In this document: positions 9,946 through 19,182 of the stretch, piece by piece | Numbering within the stretch: position 1 is the stretch's first letter | Layout of the letters: every line of letters starts with the position of its first letter | Assembly: GCF_000204925.1 (NCBI RefSeq) | Contig: NC_015435.1 | Span: 548,001 to 612,000 of the forward strand | Direction of reading: 5' to 3' | Length of the DNA stretch: 64,000 bases | DNA from: Metallosphaera cuprina Ar-4 | GTDB lineage: Archaea > Thermoproteota > Thermoprotei_A > Sulfolobales > Sulfolobaceae | Made by a program: the position numbers and the translations under genes | Notes under the pieces: generated by a model | Database searches by the model: none | The model's input: only the letters and a program-made list of their open reading frames with translations | Told to the model about the DNA's origin: nothing

Positions 9946-11301
9946 ATGAGCATAGGGAAGGTTCTAGAAAAGTGGAGCAAAGAAATACCTAACGGTTATT
10001 TAATCCCTGAAAAGCTCACTTATGAGCAGGCTGCGGATAGGGTATCAAGGCTTGCCTCAAGCATTTCGGAAGGTTCGGTAGTTGCCCATTTCATGTTCAA
10101 CTCGATAGACTCCGTTCTAACTTATATTGCAGGTTTTTGGGCTGGAGCAAAAGTAGTTGCTATAGATCCGTTGACCTCATCAGAGGACTTAAGGTTTATT
10201 CTAGAGGACTCATCACCCGATGTGATCTTTACAGACGACGAGACACAAAAGCGTGAGAGGGAGGTATTGAAAGACTTTCGTTCTGTCATTCCCTCCTTTA
10301 ATTCAGAGATGAGGATCAATGCGAGAGACTACGAAGACAGAACGCCAGGTCTATCTTATTATTACGCAGGGATCGCGGGGAGAACAATGGAGGTAATCCA
10401 CAGTGGACTAAGAGTGGAGCTAAACAACAGAGTCTTATATGAAACGATAGGTCTCAACAGGATTTCCACCGTACTCACAGTACCTATAGCCCATGTTCTG
10501 GGAAATAGTGTACTCGGCGTTACGCTAGAGTCGGGAGGTGAGCTCGTCCCAATAAAGAAATTTGACCCCATTGAGGTTAGTAATTTAATAAACAAGTACT
10601 CAATGAATTTCTTAGCAACAGTACCAATGGTTTACGACTCGTTAATTGAAAGCGGCCATGGATTGAGCTCACTGAAGGTTTGCATTAGCACAGCCGCACC
10701 TTTGTTCCCAAAAACTATCAATGGGTTTAGGGAGAAGTTTAACAAGAACATAGTTCAACAGTACGGTTTTACAGAGGGCTTAGTGCTTACTGTTCAACCT
10801 TTGGATGTTAATGACGTCATTACTATTGGTAAGCCGATGAAAGGAGTGGAAATTAAGGTCGTAAAGGAAGATAAGACTCTAAGCAAACCAGGAGAGACGG
10901 GTGAGTTATGGGTAAAAGCGCCGTGGCTGATGTTGGGATATTCAGATGAAAGCGAGAACTCCTTGGTCTGGGAGGACGGATGGCTGAAGACCGGTGACTT
11001 GGTATCGTTTGACGAAAGAGGGCTTCTGTACTTCAAGGGGGTCAAAAAACGGATGCTAAAGTATAAAGGGTACCCTATATTCCCAAGGGACTTAGAACTC
11101 ATGCTCATGTCTCACCCTGGCGTAAAGGAAGCTAGAGTGTACGGTGAAGATGCTGGGAACATGGGGCAACAACCTGTAGCAAACGTTGTGGTTAAGGATG
11201 GGTACAGAATTAAAGAGGATGAGTTGTTGAACTACGTTAACTCTAGAGTAGCGTTTTATAAGAGGTTAAAGAGAATTAATTTCGTGAACAGACTTGACTA
11301 G
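9946..11301 (+). CDS. Degenerate AMP-forming acyl-CoA synthetase-like protein
   Basis: 451 residues with the ANL-superfamily layout: QQYGFTEGL (A5) near 267, GETGELWVKAPWLMLGY, LKTGDLVSFDERGLLYFKGVKKRML (A7-A8) near 345-365 and YKGYPIFPRDLE. Two signatures are damaged. The phosphate-binding A3 loop, normally YTSGTTGxPKG, reads YYYAGIAGRTMEVIHSG near residue 140, and the protein ends FYKRLKRINFVNRLD, stopping before the A10 catalytic lysine. The family makes acyl-CoA via acyl-AMP; this copy may have lost adenylation or changed substrate. It overlaps the thioredoxin gene by eight bases. A TATA-like region lies 20-40 bases upstream. Confidence 0.75.
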   Translation: MSIGKVLEKWSKEIPNGYLIPEKLTYEQAADRVSRLASSISEGSVVAHFMFNSIDSVLTYIAGFWAGAKVVAIDPLTSSEDLRFILEDSSPDVIFTDDETQKREREVLKDFRSVIPSFNSEMRINARDYEDRTPGLSYYYAGIAGRTMEVIHSGLRVELNNRVLYETIGLNRISTVLTVPIAHVLGNSVLGVTLESGGELVPIKKFDPIEVSNLINKYSMNFLATVPMVYDSLIESGHGLSSLKVCISTAAPLFPKTINGFREKFNKNIVQQYGFTEGLVLTVQPLDVNDVITIGKPMKGVEIKVVKEDKTLSKPGETGELWVKAPWLMLGYSDESENSLVWEDGWLKTGDLVSFDERGLLYFKGVKKRMLKYKGYPIFPRDLELMLMSHPGVKEARVYGEDAGNMGQQPVANVVVKDGYRIKEDELLNYVNSRVAFYKRLKRINFVNRLD

Positions 11302-11698
11302 CGTAGAAGAATTAGTCAAAGAGATAGCAGATAAGCTGAATAGAAAGGCTAAAGAACTTGAGAGAAAGAAGGAGGATAAGACACTTGCGATTACAGACAA
11401 CAACATTGACGAATTGTTATCGAAGAACAAGGTAGTTATAGTTGATTTTTGGGCTCCATGGTGCGCTCCCTGTCACCTTTATGAGCCTGTTTTCAAGAGG
11501 GTGGCTTCTAAGTACGATAACGTAGCCCTGTTTGGAAGACTTAACGTGGACGAAAATCCAAAAACTGCTGATAAATTCGGTGTAATGAACATTCCTACAA
11601 CATTGGTTTTCGTTGATGGAGAATTGAAAGAAACTCTAGTAGGTGCAGTGGATGAGGAGACTTTAGAGCAAGCGGTGAAAAAATACGTTCACACCTAA
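11294..11698 (+). CDS. Thioredoxin
   Basis: 134 residues, probably from the TTG at 11294 that overlaps the upstream stop. The thioredoxin fold carries VVIVDFWAPWCAPCHLYEPV with the redox CAPC at residues 57-60, and the cis-Pro loop NIPTTLVFVDG near residue 95. A charged, Lys/Glu-rich 30-residue extension precedes the domain (KELERKKEDKT). It acts as a cytoplasmic disulfide reductase. Its overlap with the acyl-CoA-synthetase-like gene suggests an operon. Confidence 0.88.
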   Translation: MTSVEELVKEIADKLNRKAKELERKKEDKTLAITDNNIDELLSKNKVVIVDFWAPWCAPCHLYEPVFKRVASKYDNVALFGRLNVDENPKTADKFGVMNIPTTLVFVDGELKETLVGAVDEETLEQAVKKYVHT

Positions 11699-11739
11699 CT
11701 TTTATTAAATATGCTTGTTAATGCCTATTTGATTTTAAA

Positions 11740-12345
11740 ATGATAGATGTCGATGTTACAAAAAAGATCAACAGTTTTATTTTAAAAGCCAGGATGGAGG
11801 ATGAAGGAATCATTTGTATAACTGGTCATAATGGATCTGGTAAGACTACTCTATTAAACATTGTAGCGGGATTCATTAAGCAGGACTCAGGTCACGTTAT
11901 AGTCTCAGGTAAGGACGTGTCTACATTACCACCAGAGGAAAGAGGGGTAGTATATGTTGCACAGGACTCGTTTATTCCGTCCCTGACGGTAGATAAGCAC
12001 CTGAATTTCGCCCTGAAGCTTAGAAAAGGGATGCGAAGCACAGAGGAGTTAGCTAATGTAAAACAGAAGTTTTCGATTAACTTTTCAGGTAAGATGAAGG
12101 AGTTGAGTCTAGGCCAAAGGGAGAGGGTGGCGATAGCTACTGCGGTTCTTAGAAAACCTTCTGTTTTATTGATAGATGAGGCGTTATCTAACATTAGCGA
12201 CAAGGAAGCTTTCATAAAGAGCTTGATTGACGTAAGGAGATCTTACGGATTTGATCTAGTTTTTACGACCCAGGATCAGGAAGATTCCGCTTATGCAGAT
12301 CATCATTACGTGATGAGTAAAGGAACTTTGATTAAAAGATTCTAG
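11740..12345 (+). CDS. Orphan ABC-type ATPase lacking the switch histidine
   Basis: 201 residues, a single ABC ATPase domain. Walker A is GHNGSGKTTLL (near 30-40), the signature is LSLGQRERV (near 121), and Walker B is VLLIDEAL with the catalytic Glu. The D-loop reads SNIS rather than SALD, and the H-loop normally VTHDQ is FTTQDQED (near 175), so the switch His is Gln. No permease or binding protein gene is adjacent. Most similar in type to importers of the molybdate/sulfate class, but the partner is unknown. It is short for an importer ATPase and lacks the regulatory C-terminal domain. Confidence 0.78.
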   Translation: MIDVDVTKKINSFILKARMEDEGIICITGHNGSGKTTLLNIVAGFIKQDSGHVIVSGKDVSTLPPEERGVVYVAQDSFIPSLTVDKHLNFALKLRKGMRSTEELANVKQKFSINFSGKMKELSLGQRERVAIATAVLRKPSVLLIDEALSNISDKEAFIKSLIDVRRSYGFDLVFTTQDQEDSAYADHHYVMSKGTLIKRF

Positions 12346-12466
12346 TTTGTAGTTTGTTAAATAACGGGAGTTTTGGAATACTTTTTAAAAGAATATATAA
12401 GTTAATAAAATCCATTCATAAAGAATGGAATCAATTTTTTATATCACTACAAGGATACCGAGATAC

Positions 12467-13879
12467 ATGCCTACAACGCCACAAGAAGCGGTTGATTACG
12501 TTAGAAAAAATAAAATAGAATGGATTGATTTACAGTTCACTGATCTGCCCGGGAGATTACAACATGTGACAATCCCTGCCGCAGATTTTACTGAAGAGGA
12601 GATAAAGAATGGCTTTGGCAAGTTAGATGGCAGTAGCATAAAGGGATTTACCACGATATACGAAAGCGATATGGTGCTCTTTCCAGTTCTCGAATCGCTA
12701 GTTTCGCTTCCTTGGTCTCCTTCGGTAGCAAGGGTTTTGACTAAAGTGTATTGGGGAGGAGGAAAGGGAAGATTTGAAAGAGATCCAAGATATGTGGCCG
12801 AAACTGCGGAGAGCGTATTGTCGAGCGAGGGTTACACCTCATACTATGGCCCAGAGTTAGAGTTTTTCCTTTTTGATAGGGTCGATATCGATGTAAAGAC
12901 TCCCCAGCAAGGGACTGGCTATAAGATTACAGCAAGAGAGGCGCCGTGGAATGGGAATGGAGGGTACATAATAAGGTATAAGGAGGGTTATTATCCAGCA
13001 CCTCCAGTTGACCAGTTAATGGACGTAAGGTTAGATATAGTTCAAACTTTGACAAAACACTTTGGTTTCGTAATAGAAGCTTCTCATCACGAAGTAGCCA
13101 CTGCTGGTCAGGGAGAGATAGACTTCAGGTTCTCCACACTGGTCGAAACAGCTGACAAGTTACAAACTCTAAAATACGTCATAAGAAACGTAGCAGCTAA
13201 GTACGGTTTAGTACCAACCTTTATGCCGAAACCGTTATATGGAGATAACGGCACGGGCATGCACACGCACTTCAGCTTATGGAACAAGAACGGAAAGAAC
13301 ATGATGTATGATCCAAGTGATGAGTACGCAGAGCTTAGCCAAACCGGTAGGTATATAATAGGAGGTATATTGCATCACGCTAGATCCTTATCTGCAATAG
13401 TCTCTCCTACCGTAAATAGTTACAGGAGGCTCATACCCGGTTTTGAGGCTCCAGTATACGTAGCGTGGAGTAAAGGAAACAGGAGCGCCGTGATCAGGGT
13501 ACCTTCCTATTATAAAGGTATGGAAAAGGCTAAGAGAATAGAGTACAGAGCTCCGGATCCCTCAACCAATCCGTACCTGGCCTTCTCTGCCATAGCTGCT
13601 GCAGCACTAGATGGAATAAAGAAGAAAATTGATCCTGGAAACCCGGTGGATACTAACATCTATCATCTTACCCCAGAGAAGAGAAAAGAACTAGGTATAA
13701 AGGAGCTGCCTAGGTCATTAGACGAGGCTTTAGACGAGCTCGAGTCGGATAACGAGTTCCTTAAACCAATATTTAACTCATCTATATTAGAGACCTACAT
13801 TGATCTAAAGAGGGACGAAAGTAGAACAATACAGATGTATCCTCATCCAATAGAGATATATTATTACTTGGATGTGTGA
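12467..13879 (+). CDS. glnA: Glutamine synthetase type I
   Basis: About 470 residues from ATG 12467 ([12 protein letters not shown]). It makes glutamine from glutamate, ammonia and ATP. Visible family motifs are [15 protein letters not shown] and DGSSIKGF in the N-terminal beta-grasp domain, [11 protein letters not shown] (metal-binding Glu), the ATP-site stretch beginning [34 protein letters not shown] and [19 protein letters not shown]. An in-frame ATG at 12425 would add 14 residues; a TATA box GAATATATAA at 12391-12400 would put transcription start close to 12425, so a leaderless longer form is possible. The family usually starts at the MPT position, hence my choice. Confidence 0.93.
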   Translation: MPTTPQEAVDYVRKNKIEWIDLQFTDLPGRLQHVTIPAADFTEEEIKNGFGKLDGSSIKGFTTIYESDMVLFPVLESLVSLPWSPSVARVLTKVYWGGGKGRFERDPRYVAETAESVLSSEGYTSYYGPELEFFLFDRVDIDVKTPQQGTGYKITAREAPWNGNGGYIIRYKEGYYPAPPVDQLMDVRLDIVQTLTKHFGFVIEASHHEVATAGQGEIDFRFSTLVETADKLQTLKYVIRNVAAKYGLVPTFMPKPLYGDNGTGMHTHFSLWNKNGKNMMYDPSDEYAELSQTGRYIIGGILHHARSLSAIVSPTVNSYRRLIPGFEAPVYVAWSKGNRSAVIRVPSYYKGMEKAKRIEYRAPDPSTNPYLAFSAIAAAALDGIKKKIDPGNPVDTNIYHLTPEKRKELGIKELPRSLDEALDELESDNEFLKPIFNSSILETYIDLKRDESRTIQMYPHPIEIYYYLDV

Positions 13880-13900
13880 ACGCAGAAGTTTTCTAAAAAT

Positions 13901-14530
13901 TTATGCTAATCTGAATCCCCTCTTGTTTGAAATCTCTAACATTCTAAATACATTATTTCTAAGAGATCTGTTAGTTTTGAATAAACCTCTACTAGCCACT
14001 GAGAGCAGTCTGGCCTCCTTATCCTTTACCCCTCTCACGTAAGAGCACATATGTATAGCATCCCCTATAACCATCACGCCTCTAGGTTGCAGATCGCTAT
14101 TCATTATGGCATCCGCTATTTCGCTCACTAATCTTTCCTGTATTTGTGGCTTTGAAGCGTAATAGTTGACTATCCTGATTATCTTACTAAATCCTGCAAC
14201 TTTCTTTTCCTCTCCAATTACGTACGCTACGTGTATCTTTCCTACAAACGGTAACAGATGGTGCTCACAAAGGGAGGAGAACTGAATGTCAGAGGCTAAC
14301 ACAATCTGGTCTTGTTCGTACTCTGTTCCGTTTGCCTCGAGATTGAAAACCTTAAGTTCAGGTTGAGAGTTCCTCAGCGCTGAAGTCATCTCTAGGAAAG
14401 CTCTAGCCACTCTATGGGGTGTCTCCACTAAGCCCTCCCTATTAGGGTCCTCACCGAGAAGTTCTAGAATCTCCCTCACTCTCTTTGCTATCTCCTCTTC
14501 TAACTTTTCCTTGCTTAAGGATGTTTCCAT
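13901..14530 (-). CDS. folE: GTP cyclohydrolase I (FolE type IA)
   Basis: 209 residues. It opens GTP to dihydroneopterin triphosphate, the entry to pterin cofactors. The family hallmarks are complete: [11 protein letters not shown], zinc ligands in [19 protein letters not shown] (residues about 90-108) and in [11 protein letters not shown], plus [13 protein letters not shown] and [14 protein letters not shown]. Many archaea use the unrelated MptA instead, whereas a bacterial/eukaryal-type FolE is seen here. Together with RFAP synthase (7393-8250) it points to sulfopterin synthesis. It converges with glnA. Confidence 0.92.
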   Translation of the reverse strand: METSLSKEKLEEEIAKRVREILELLGEDPNREGLVETPHRVARAFLEMTSALRNSQPELKVFNLEANGTEYEQDQIVLASDIQFSSLCEHHLLPFVGKIHVAYVIGEEKKVAGFSKIIRIVNYYASKPQIQERLVSEIADAIMNSDLQPRGVMVIGDAIHMCSYVRGVKDKEARLLSVASRGLFKTNRSLRNNVFRMLEISNKRGFRLA

Positions 14531-14584
14531 GGCAGAACACTGTAAAGTGGTTCGATGTACTAAAAATTCTTATATTAAATAAAC

Positions 14585-15649
14585 TTATATCGCTTTATAA
14601 ACCGTCTCGAGCACTTCCGGTTTTCCCTTCCTCACTATGAGCGTATCTTCTATCCTTACTCCAAGTTCGTTCTCGATGTATATTCCAGGCTCGACAGTGA
14701 TTACCATACCTTCCTTTAGCAAATCTTTGGATCGCATGGATATAGTGGGGTTCTCATGAACCTCTATCCCAACCCCATGTCCAGTAGAGTGAACAAAGTA
14801 CTTTCCATAGCCAGCTCTTTCTATTCTTGAGCGAGCTACCTTGTCAACAGTTGAGGCCTCTACACCTTCCCTCACAGTGTCTATGGCCTCTAACTGCGCC
14901 TCTAGGACCGTTTCATACACTTTCTTTGCCTTTTCGGAGCAGTTGTAGAGAAAAGTTCTGGTACTATCGAAGGAGTAGCCTTGATATTTGGCCCCTATAT
15001 CAACCACTACGGTATCTCCGGACTTCAGGGACCTCATTGTAGGGATGTGATGGGGCTCAGCAGCATTTTCTCCAAAGGCCGTTATTGATGGGAAAGCGTA
15101 ATCTTCCGCGCCCTCTCGTCTCATCGTCATGTCTATAAGTCCTGCTAGCTCAATTTCAGTCATATCCTTATCAAGTGAGGACCCGGCCTTTTTCATGGCT
15201 TCAGCGGTAGCTCTTTGTGCAAGTTTTATCATCTCTATCTCCTGGTCGTCTTTTATCGCCCTAGTCTCTAGTATTTCTTGAGTGATATTCTTTATATTAT
15301 AAATTGAGTTTAGCTGAATATAAATCTCAGTAGGAACGTATCCTACATCAACGAGCACCTGATCGTTAGGCGACGGCTTGCATATTTGTTTCATCGCAGT
15401 AGTCAGATTTCCTTCAATCACTTCATCGTCTATCTTAAACGGATAGTATAGTTTAACGTCGATCCCTTTTACCTTAAGCGCTCTATTCCTCTCTAAAAGG
15501 GGAGCCAGCAGGACCTTATTTCCATCGCAGTCTAACAGACCACCGGCTCCTCTATAGCCGGTAAAGTAGAAGACGTTCGGTTCGCCTAGTATCATTAGAT
15601 TCCTTGCGTTTAACTTCTCCTTTATCTTTTCAAGTTTGTAAAGTCTCAA
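14585..15649 (-). CDS. pepQ: Xaa-Pro dipeptidase/aminopeptidase (M24 family)
   Basis: 354 residues with an N-terminal creatinase-like domain (1-125) and a C-terminal pita-bread metallopeptidase. Metal ligands fall in [20 protein letters not shown] (two Asp), [13 protein letters not shown] (His), TVEPGIYI (Glu) and [10 protein letters not shown] (Glu). It removes residues preceding proline from peptides in the cytoplasm. The start overlaps the end of moaA by 20 bases on the same strand, suggesting cotranscription. Confidence 0.92.
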   Translation of the reverse strand: MRLYKLEKIKEKLNARNLMILGEPNVFYFTGYRGAGGLLDCDGNKVLLAPLLERNRALKVKGIDVKLYYPFKIDDEVIEGNLTTAMKQICKPSPNDQVLVDVGYVPTEIYIQLNSIYNIKNITQEILETRAIKDDQEIEMIKLAQRATAEAMKKAGSSLDKDMTEIELAGLIDMTMRREGAEDYAFPSITAFGENAAEPHHIPTMRSLKSGDTVVVDIGAKYQGYSFDSTRTFLYNCSEKAKKVYETVLEAQLEAIDTVREGVEASTVDKVARSRIERAGYGKYFVHSTGHGVGIEVHENPTISMRSKDLLKEGMVITVEPGIYIENELGVRIEDTLIVRKGKPEVLETVYKAI

Positions 15650-16583
15650 CTTTAGTCAAATACTTAAAGTTTGGCTCCCTAATAGAAATTGCTATCTCAA
15701 ACGCATGTCTGATCAGCTCCAACTTCTCCTCATAGCTAAGGCTACTAGAGGATAGAGCATACAATATGTCTATTTCCCTGTCGTCTCTGTACAAACAAGT
15801 CTTCAGCCTTCCGTCTACAGTTAACCTGATTCTGTTGCAACCGGCGCAGAAAATTGGGTTGGCATAGGGTTTAACTATCTCTATGACAAGACCAGATGGT
15901 AAGGTATATCTAGGTCTAAAGTGTTTATTTCTAATTTCAGACTTTATTGCAATATTAGCTATATCTTTCTCTATTTTCTCCATGCTCATGTGATAGGAAA
16001 AGGAGGACTTGCCTAATCCAACAGGATGAAGTTCTATCAAATGGAGCTCATCTATTTCGTTAGTCTCACTGAACCGAATTATGTTCTCTATCTCGCTATC
16101 GTTCCTCTTTGTTAAGACATAGTTTAGCTTAATCGGTCTCAAGCCTTGCCTTTTCGCTTCTTTTATACCTTCGATGACCCTGTCAAGGCCGTCCACTCCT
16201 GTAACGTCTTTAAACCTTTCCTTGCTTAGAGCGTGAAGGCTCACGTTTATTCTATCCAATCCTGCCTCCTTCAGCTTCCCAGCTATATTAGAGAGCAAGA
16301 ACCCGTTAGTAGTTAACGAGACTTCTCTTACGCCTGACAGCTTTATCGTACGTATTATCTCAGGGAGGTCTCTCCTTAACGTTGGCTCTCCACCTGTCAA
16401 TTTCACCGTCTTGACCCCGAACTCTACACTGACCTTAGCTACTAGTCCTATTTGCTCCGGCGAAAGGCCTACAACACTTTGAGTTCCCTCTCCTTCCATA
16501 TGACAAAAGAAGCAGGAGAAGTTGCACACGTGAGTTAAGGTTACTCTGAGATCTTCTAATGGTCTACCGTATCTGTCAATCAT
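15630..16583 (-). CDS. moaA: GTP 3',8-cyclase MoaA
   Basis: 317 residues. The radical-SAM cluster motif is CNFSCFFC at residues 17-24 (CX3CX2C), followed by [13 protein letters not shown]. The second, MoaA-specific cluster is [20 protein letters not shown] near residues 249-270. It catalyses the first step of molybdenum/tungsten pyranopterin synthesis. It is the first gene of a moaA-pepQ pair and is divergent from the zinc-ribbon gene at 16616, sharing a 32-base AT-rich promoter gap. Confidence 0.94.
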   Translation of the reverse strand: MIDRYGRPLEDLRVTLTHVCNFSCFFCHMEGEGTQSVVGLSPEQIGLVAKVSVEFGVKTVKLTGGEPTLRRDLPEIIRTIKLSGVREVSLTTNGFLLSNIAGKLKEAGLDRINVSLHALSKERFKDVTGVDGLDRVIEGIKEAKRQGLRPIKLNYVLTKRNDSEIENIIRFSETNEIDELHLIELHPVGLGKSSFSYHMSMEKIEKDIANIAIKSEIRNKHFRPRYTLPSGLVIEIVKPYANPIFCAGCNRIRLTVDGRLKTCLYRDDREIDILYALSSSSLSYEEKLELIRHAFEIAISIREPNFKYLTKVETLQT

Positions 16584-16615
16584 TAAACTTTATATCCAAT
16601 CGGCAATTTATAAGC

Positions 16616-16807
16616 ATGAATATGAACGATGTCATATGTCCCAGATGCGGAGTAAAGATGGAGTTCATATCTGAGGCAGAGGTGACTAACAACAAAAAAG
16701 TGATAAGGTACTTCTATAGATGTCCTGCTTGTGGAACTAAGATAACGGATTCTCAGATAGCCCTAGAGAGAAATGAAAAGGAGCTAGTTATAAAAATTCG
16801 GAAATAA
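16616..16807 (+). CDS. Small zinc-ribbon protein
   Basis: 63 residues from ATG 16616 (a second in-frame ATG is at 16622). Two CPxCG knuckles, VICPRCGVKMEF near residue 7 and YRCPACGTKITD near residue 37, form a zinc ribbon. A TATA-like AAACTTTATATCC sits about 25 bases before the start, which rules out a longer frame that would overlap moaA. Conserved hypothetical protein; a nucleic-acid or general transcription role is typical for such ribbons but cannot be assigned. It converges with the kinase gene with a 20-base overlap. Confidence 0.7.
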   Translation: MNMNDVICPRCGVKMEFISEAEVTNNKKVIRYFYRCPACGTKITDSQIALERNEKELVIKIRK

Positions 16808-17453
16808 TCTTTTTCACCGTTCCTAGGTGAAAGGGTGGAAAGATAGATAGAAGTTGTACATTCCTAAGGCTTATCATGTTCGTAACTACGTCCCTTTCTG
16901 GCTCATATAATCCTAAAAAACCTTGGACAACTCTCTCAAAGGTTTTGAGGTCCTGAAAAAATTTATACGCTACAAAGAGGAAAAACACGAGAAGGTCCCA
17001 AGCTCTCAGCTCTGGCTCAGATCCTCTTATAGCCTCTTCCGCATCAATTACGAAAATTTTTTCATTTATCAGGAAGTTATCAAATTTTGAGTCGCCCAAC
17101 ACGAAGTAGTTGTTGTGTATTTCCTTTAGTGCGGAACCTATACTAATTAGATCTTCTGCCGTGCTGGGAATATTTCCATCCACGAACTCCCTCACTATAC
17201 ACTTCTCCTCCGTATCGAAGTCGATTATCCTTGGAACTTTGATCCCTTTCCAAGGGTAGGTCATGAACTCTATTTCCCTGTCCATTCTAGTTATAGGGTT
17301 AGCCACATATGGAAAGGGTCTAAACATGGACGATATAAAATACCACTTTACAGCTACGCTTGAGTCGTAGCATTTCACAACGTACTTCTGGTCATCTGTT
17401 TTCACTATCTTAGTCTGTGAGTACAAAACTCTAATAGCATCATCTAACTTCAT
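16788..17453 (-). CDS. Small atypical protein kinase (RIO/Bud32-like)
   Basis: 221 residues with a minimal kinase core. VVKCY carries a candidate ATP-binding Lys (near 27), ECIVREFVDG resembles the hinge, the catalytic loop reads FVLGDSKFDNFLI (Asp near 140, Asn 145) and the metal-binding loop is VFVIDAEEA in place of DFG. The activation segment is very short, as in Bud32/RIO and small lipopolysaccharide-type kinases. The substrate is unknown. It is a single gene on the minus strand. Confidence 0.72.
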   Translation of the reverse strand: MKLDDAIRVLYSQTKIVKTDDQKYVVKCYDSSVAVKWYFISSMFRPFPYVANPITRMDREIEFMTYPWKGIKVPRIIDFDTEEKCIVREFVDGNIPSTAEDLISIGSALKEIHNNYFVLGDSKFDNFLINEKIFVIDAEEAIRGSEPELRAWDLLVFFLFVAYKFFQDLKTFERVVQGFLGLYEPERDVVTNMISLRNVQLLSIFPPFHLGTVKKIISEFL

Positions 17454-17568
17454 AGTATAGTAATGAACTTTTCATTTAATATATCTCTGTCGCTTATTTC
17501 CTATGTTCCATAAATGGAGAAAATGAGAACAAATAGGGTCTCTTAAAGAGGCCGCATAATACATGTCA

Positions 17569-18462
17569 TCATTCCTCTGACATAGATTGGTATAGCTCGT
17601 CTAGGTACTTGAAACCGTCGTCTGGAAATATCAACACGGTGGTCTTATCATCCGAGAGCTTTTCGTAGGCGGCTACTGTAGCACCAGAGCTTATTCCTAT
17701 GATTATGCCTGACGATCTAGCCACCTTAATGACACCTTGTATCGCCTCTTTAGACGTTATATCCATTACTCTATCTATGATCGCGTTGTTAACTAGCGTG
17801 TCTCCATTTTGCCTCTTTATACCTGGTATTCTGTTGTTTTCCGCAGGTTCAACTCCTATTATCTCAACCTCGTCCTTATATTTTTCTTTAAAATACTTTG
17901 AGATTCCAGTCACGTGACCTCCTGTGCCCATTGTAGCAATTATTCTTTGAGGAAACCTGTCTACAGACCTCAACTGTTCGTCTATCTCCCTAGCGGTTGT
18001 CTCAACGTGAGCCTTAACGTTTAGAGGACTGTTAAACTGATTTAGATGGTAGCTACCTGAGCTTTTAGCGAACTCCTTCACGATGGGTAGTAAATCGTTA
18101 GTTGATTTCCCAGCCTCGATCACTTCTGTGCCAAGAATCTTCATAGCTATTTTGAAAGCCTTAGGAGCTTGACTAGGTATGAACGCTACGAACTCTCTGT
18201 CATAGATTGCTGATAGAGAGGAGAGGGCTATCCCAATGTTACCTGACGTAGCCTCAGTTATTTTCTTAGCTTCACGTTTAAGAGCTTCCTTGAAGAGATA
18301 GATAGCGGTTCTATCCTTTATGCTTCGACTGAATGGATTGTAGAACTCTAGTTTCCCCCATACGTCTTGACCTATAGATAATTTAAGAAGAGGTGTGGGC
18401 CAGTTTTCTTCTAATAGTTGGATGGGATCAAAATAGACTTTATTTGAGTACACAATACGCAT
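17569..18462 (-). CDS. PLP-dependent cysteine synthase family protein
   Basis: 297 residues of PLP fold type II. The Schiff-base Lys is in [16 protein letters not shown] (near 47), the substrate loop is [11 protein letters not shown], the phosphate-binding glycine stretch is [10 protein letters not shown], and the cofactor-ring Ser/Thr lies in [10 protein letters not shown]. It probably makes cysteine from O-acetylserine or O-phosphoserine and sulfide; the sequence does not decide the donor. It lies just downstream (38 bases) of TusA- and DsrE2-like genes on the same strand, consistent with sulfur assimilation. Confidence 0.85.
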   Translation of the reverse strand: MRIVYSNKVYFDPIQLLEENWPTPLLKLSIGQDVWGKLEFYNPFSRSIKDRTAIYLFKEALKREAKKITEATSGNIGIALSSLSAIYDREFVAFIPSQAPKAFKIAMKILGTEVIEAGKSTNDLLPIVKEFAKSSGSYHLNQFNSPLNVKAHVETTAREIDEQLRSVDRFPQRIIATMGTGGHVTGISKYFKEKYKDEVEIIGVEPAENNRIPGIKRQNGDTLVNNAIIDRVMDITSKEAIQGVIKVARSSGIIIGISSGATVAAYEKLSDDKTTVLIFPDDGFKYLDELYQSMSEE

Positions 18463-18499
18463 CTACCCTGGGGATAGTTTGAAAGGGTAATATAATAAT

Positions 18500-18718
18500 T
18501 TATCTTCTCAATTTTAACCTTATAACGAACTCTCCGTTCTCTTTCGTATATCCCAGATATTGATTCCCGGTCTCGTTGCACCATTTCTCCAGTTCCTGAG
18601 TCACTGCCTCCCAAGGTGTCCTTACCATAAGCTCCTCCTCGCCTGAAACCGTTCTCCATTCTCTCATTACCTTTAATATCACTACTGGGCACACCTCGTT
18701 GGTTTTGATCACCTTCAT
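18500..18718 (-). CDS. TusA-like sulfur-carrier protein
   Basis: 72 residues. The N-terminal ETNEVCP-type segment ([20 protein letters not shown]) has a single Cys followed by Pro at residues 9-10, where TusA family members carry the persulfide-bearing CPxP. The fold ends with a beta strand [11 protein letters not shown]. The second Pro of CPxP is missing (CPVV), so it is a divergent member. Its start overlaps the DsrE2-like gene by four bases, the usual partner of TusA in sulfur transfer. Confidence 0.65.
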   Translation of the reverse strand: MKVIKTNEVCPVVILKVMREWRTVSGEEELMVRTPWEAVTQELEKWCNETGNQYLGYTKENGEFVIRLKLRR

Positions 18719-19116
18719 AGCGTCACCACCACGTCAGAGTCCTGGGCCTCCTTGAGGAAAGTTATTCCGCCTGACAATTTAACGTTCTCTAAAAGATCTC
18801 CTCTCCCTATGTGAGCTATCTTTAACCCTACCTCATCTACGTAGAACTCCACACCCTCCTTTATTGCCTCGTCTATTAACACTGAAGGATCAGGCAATCC
18901 CATCCTTTTCATCTCAGCCTTTACGAATAGTTTGGCTAGGAAACCCAATTTAAGCTTTGATTTTCCCTTATTTTCTTTCGTGAAAATGGCCACCGCTTGA
19001 GAGGTCACAAAAAACTTCACTGCCCAATCTAATGATCTTGCGTCAAGAGCTAAAACGAGGCCGTGATATAGTTTGTCCATGCTGTTATCCGCAAGCAGTA
19101 TAGTTAGCTTACCCAT
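18715..19116 (-). CDS. DsrE2-like membrane-associated sulfurtransferase
   Basis: 133 residues with the DsrE/DsrF-like fold: [20 protein letters not shown], then [20 protein letters not shown], and the helix [20 protein letters not shown]. DsrE2 proteins hand sulfane sulfur to TusA. The Cys usually found after AIF in enzymes of this group is absent (AIFTKENK), so catalytic competence is doubtful. It forms a two-gene unit with the TusA-like gene directly downstream. Confidence 0.72.
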   Translation of the reverse strand: MGKLTILLADNSMDKLYHGLVLALDARSLDWAVKFFVTSQAVAIFTKENKGKSKLKLGFLAKLFVKAEMKRMGLPDPSVLIDEAIKEGVEFYVDEVGLKIAHIGRGDLLENVKLSGGITFLKEAQDSDVVVTL

Positions 19117-19182
19117 AATGATATGAAACGAAAACTACATTAAAAGAGTGGCTAAAAAGAGATCTATAAAGTTTACCTAGAG

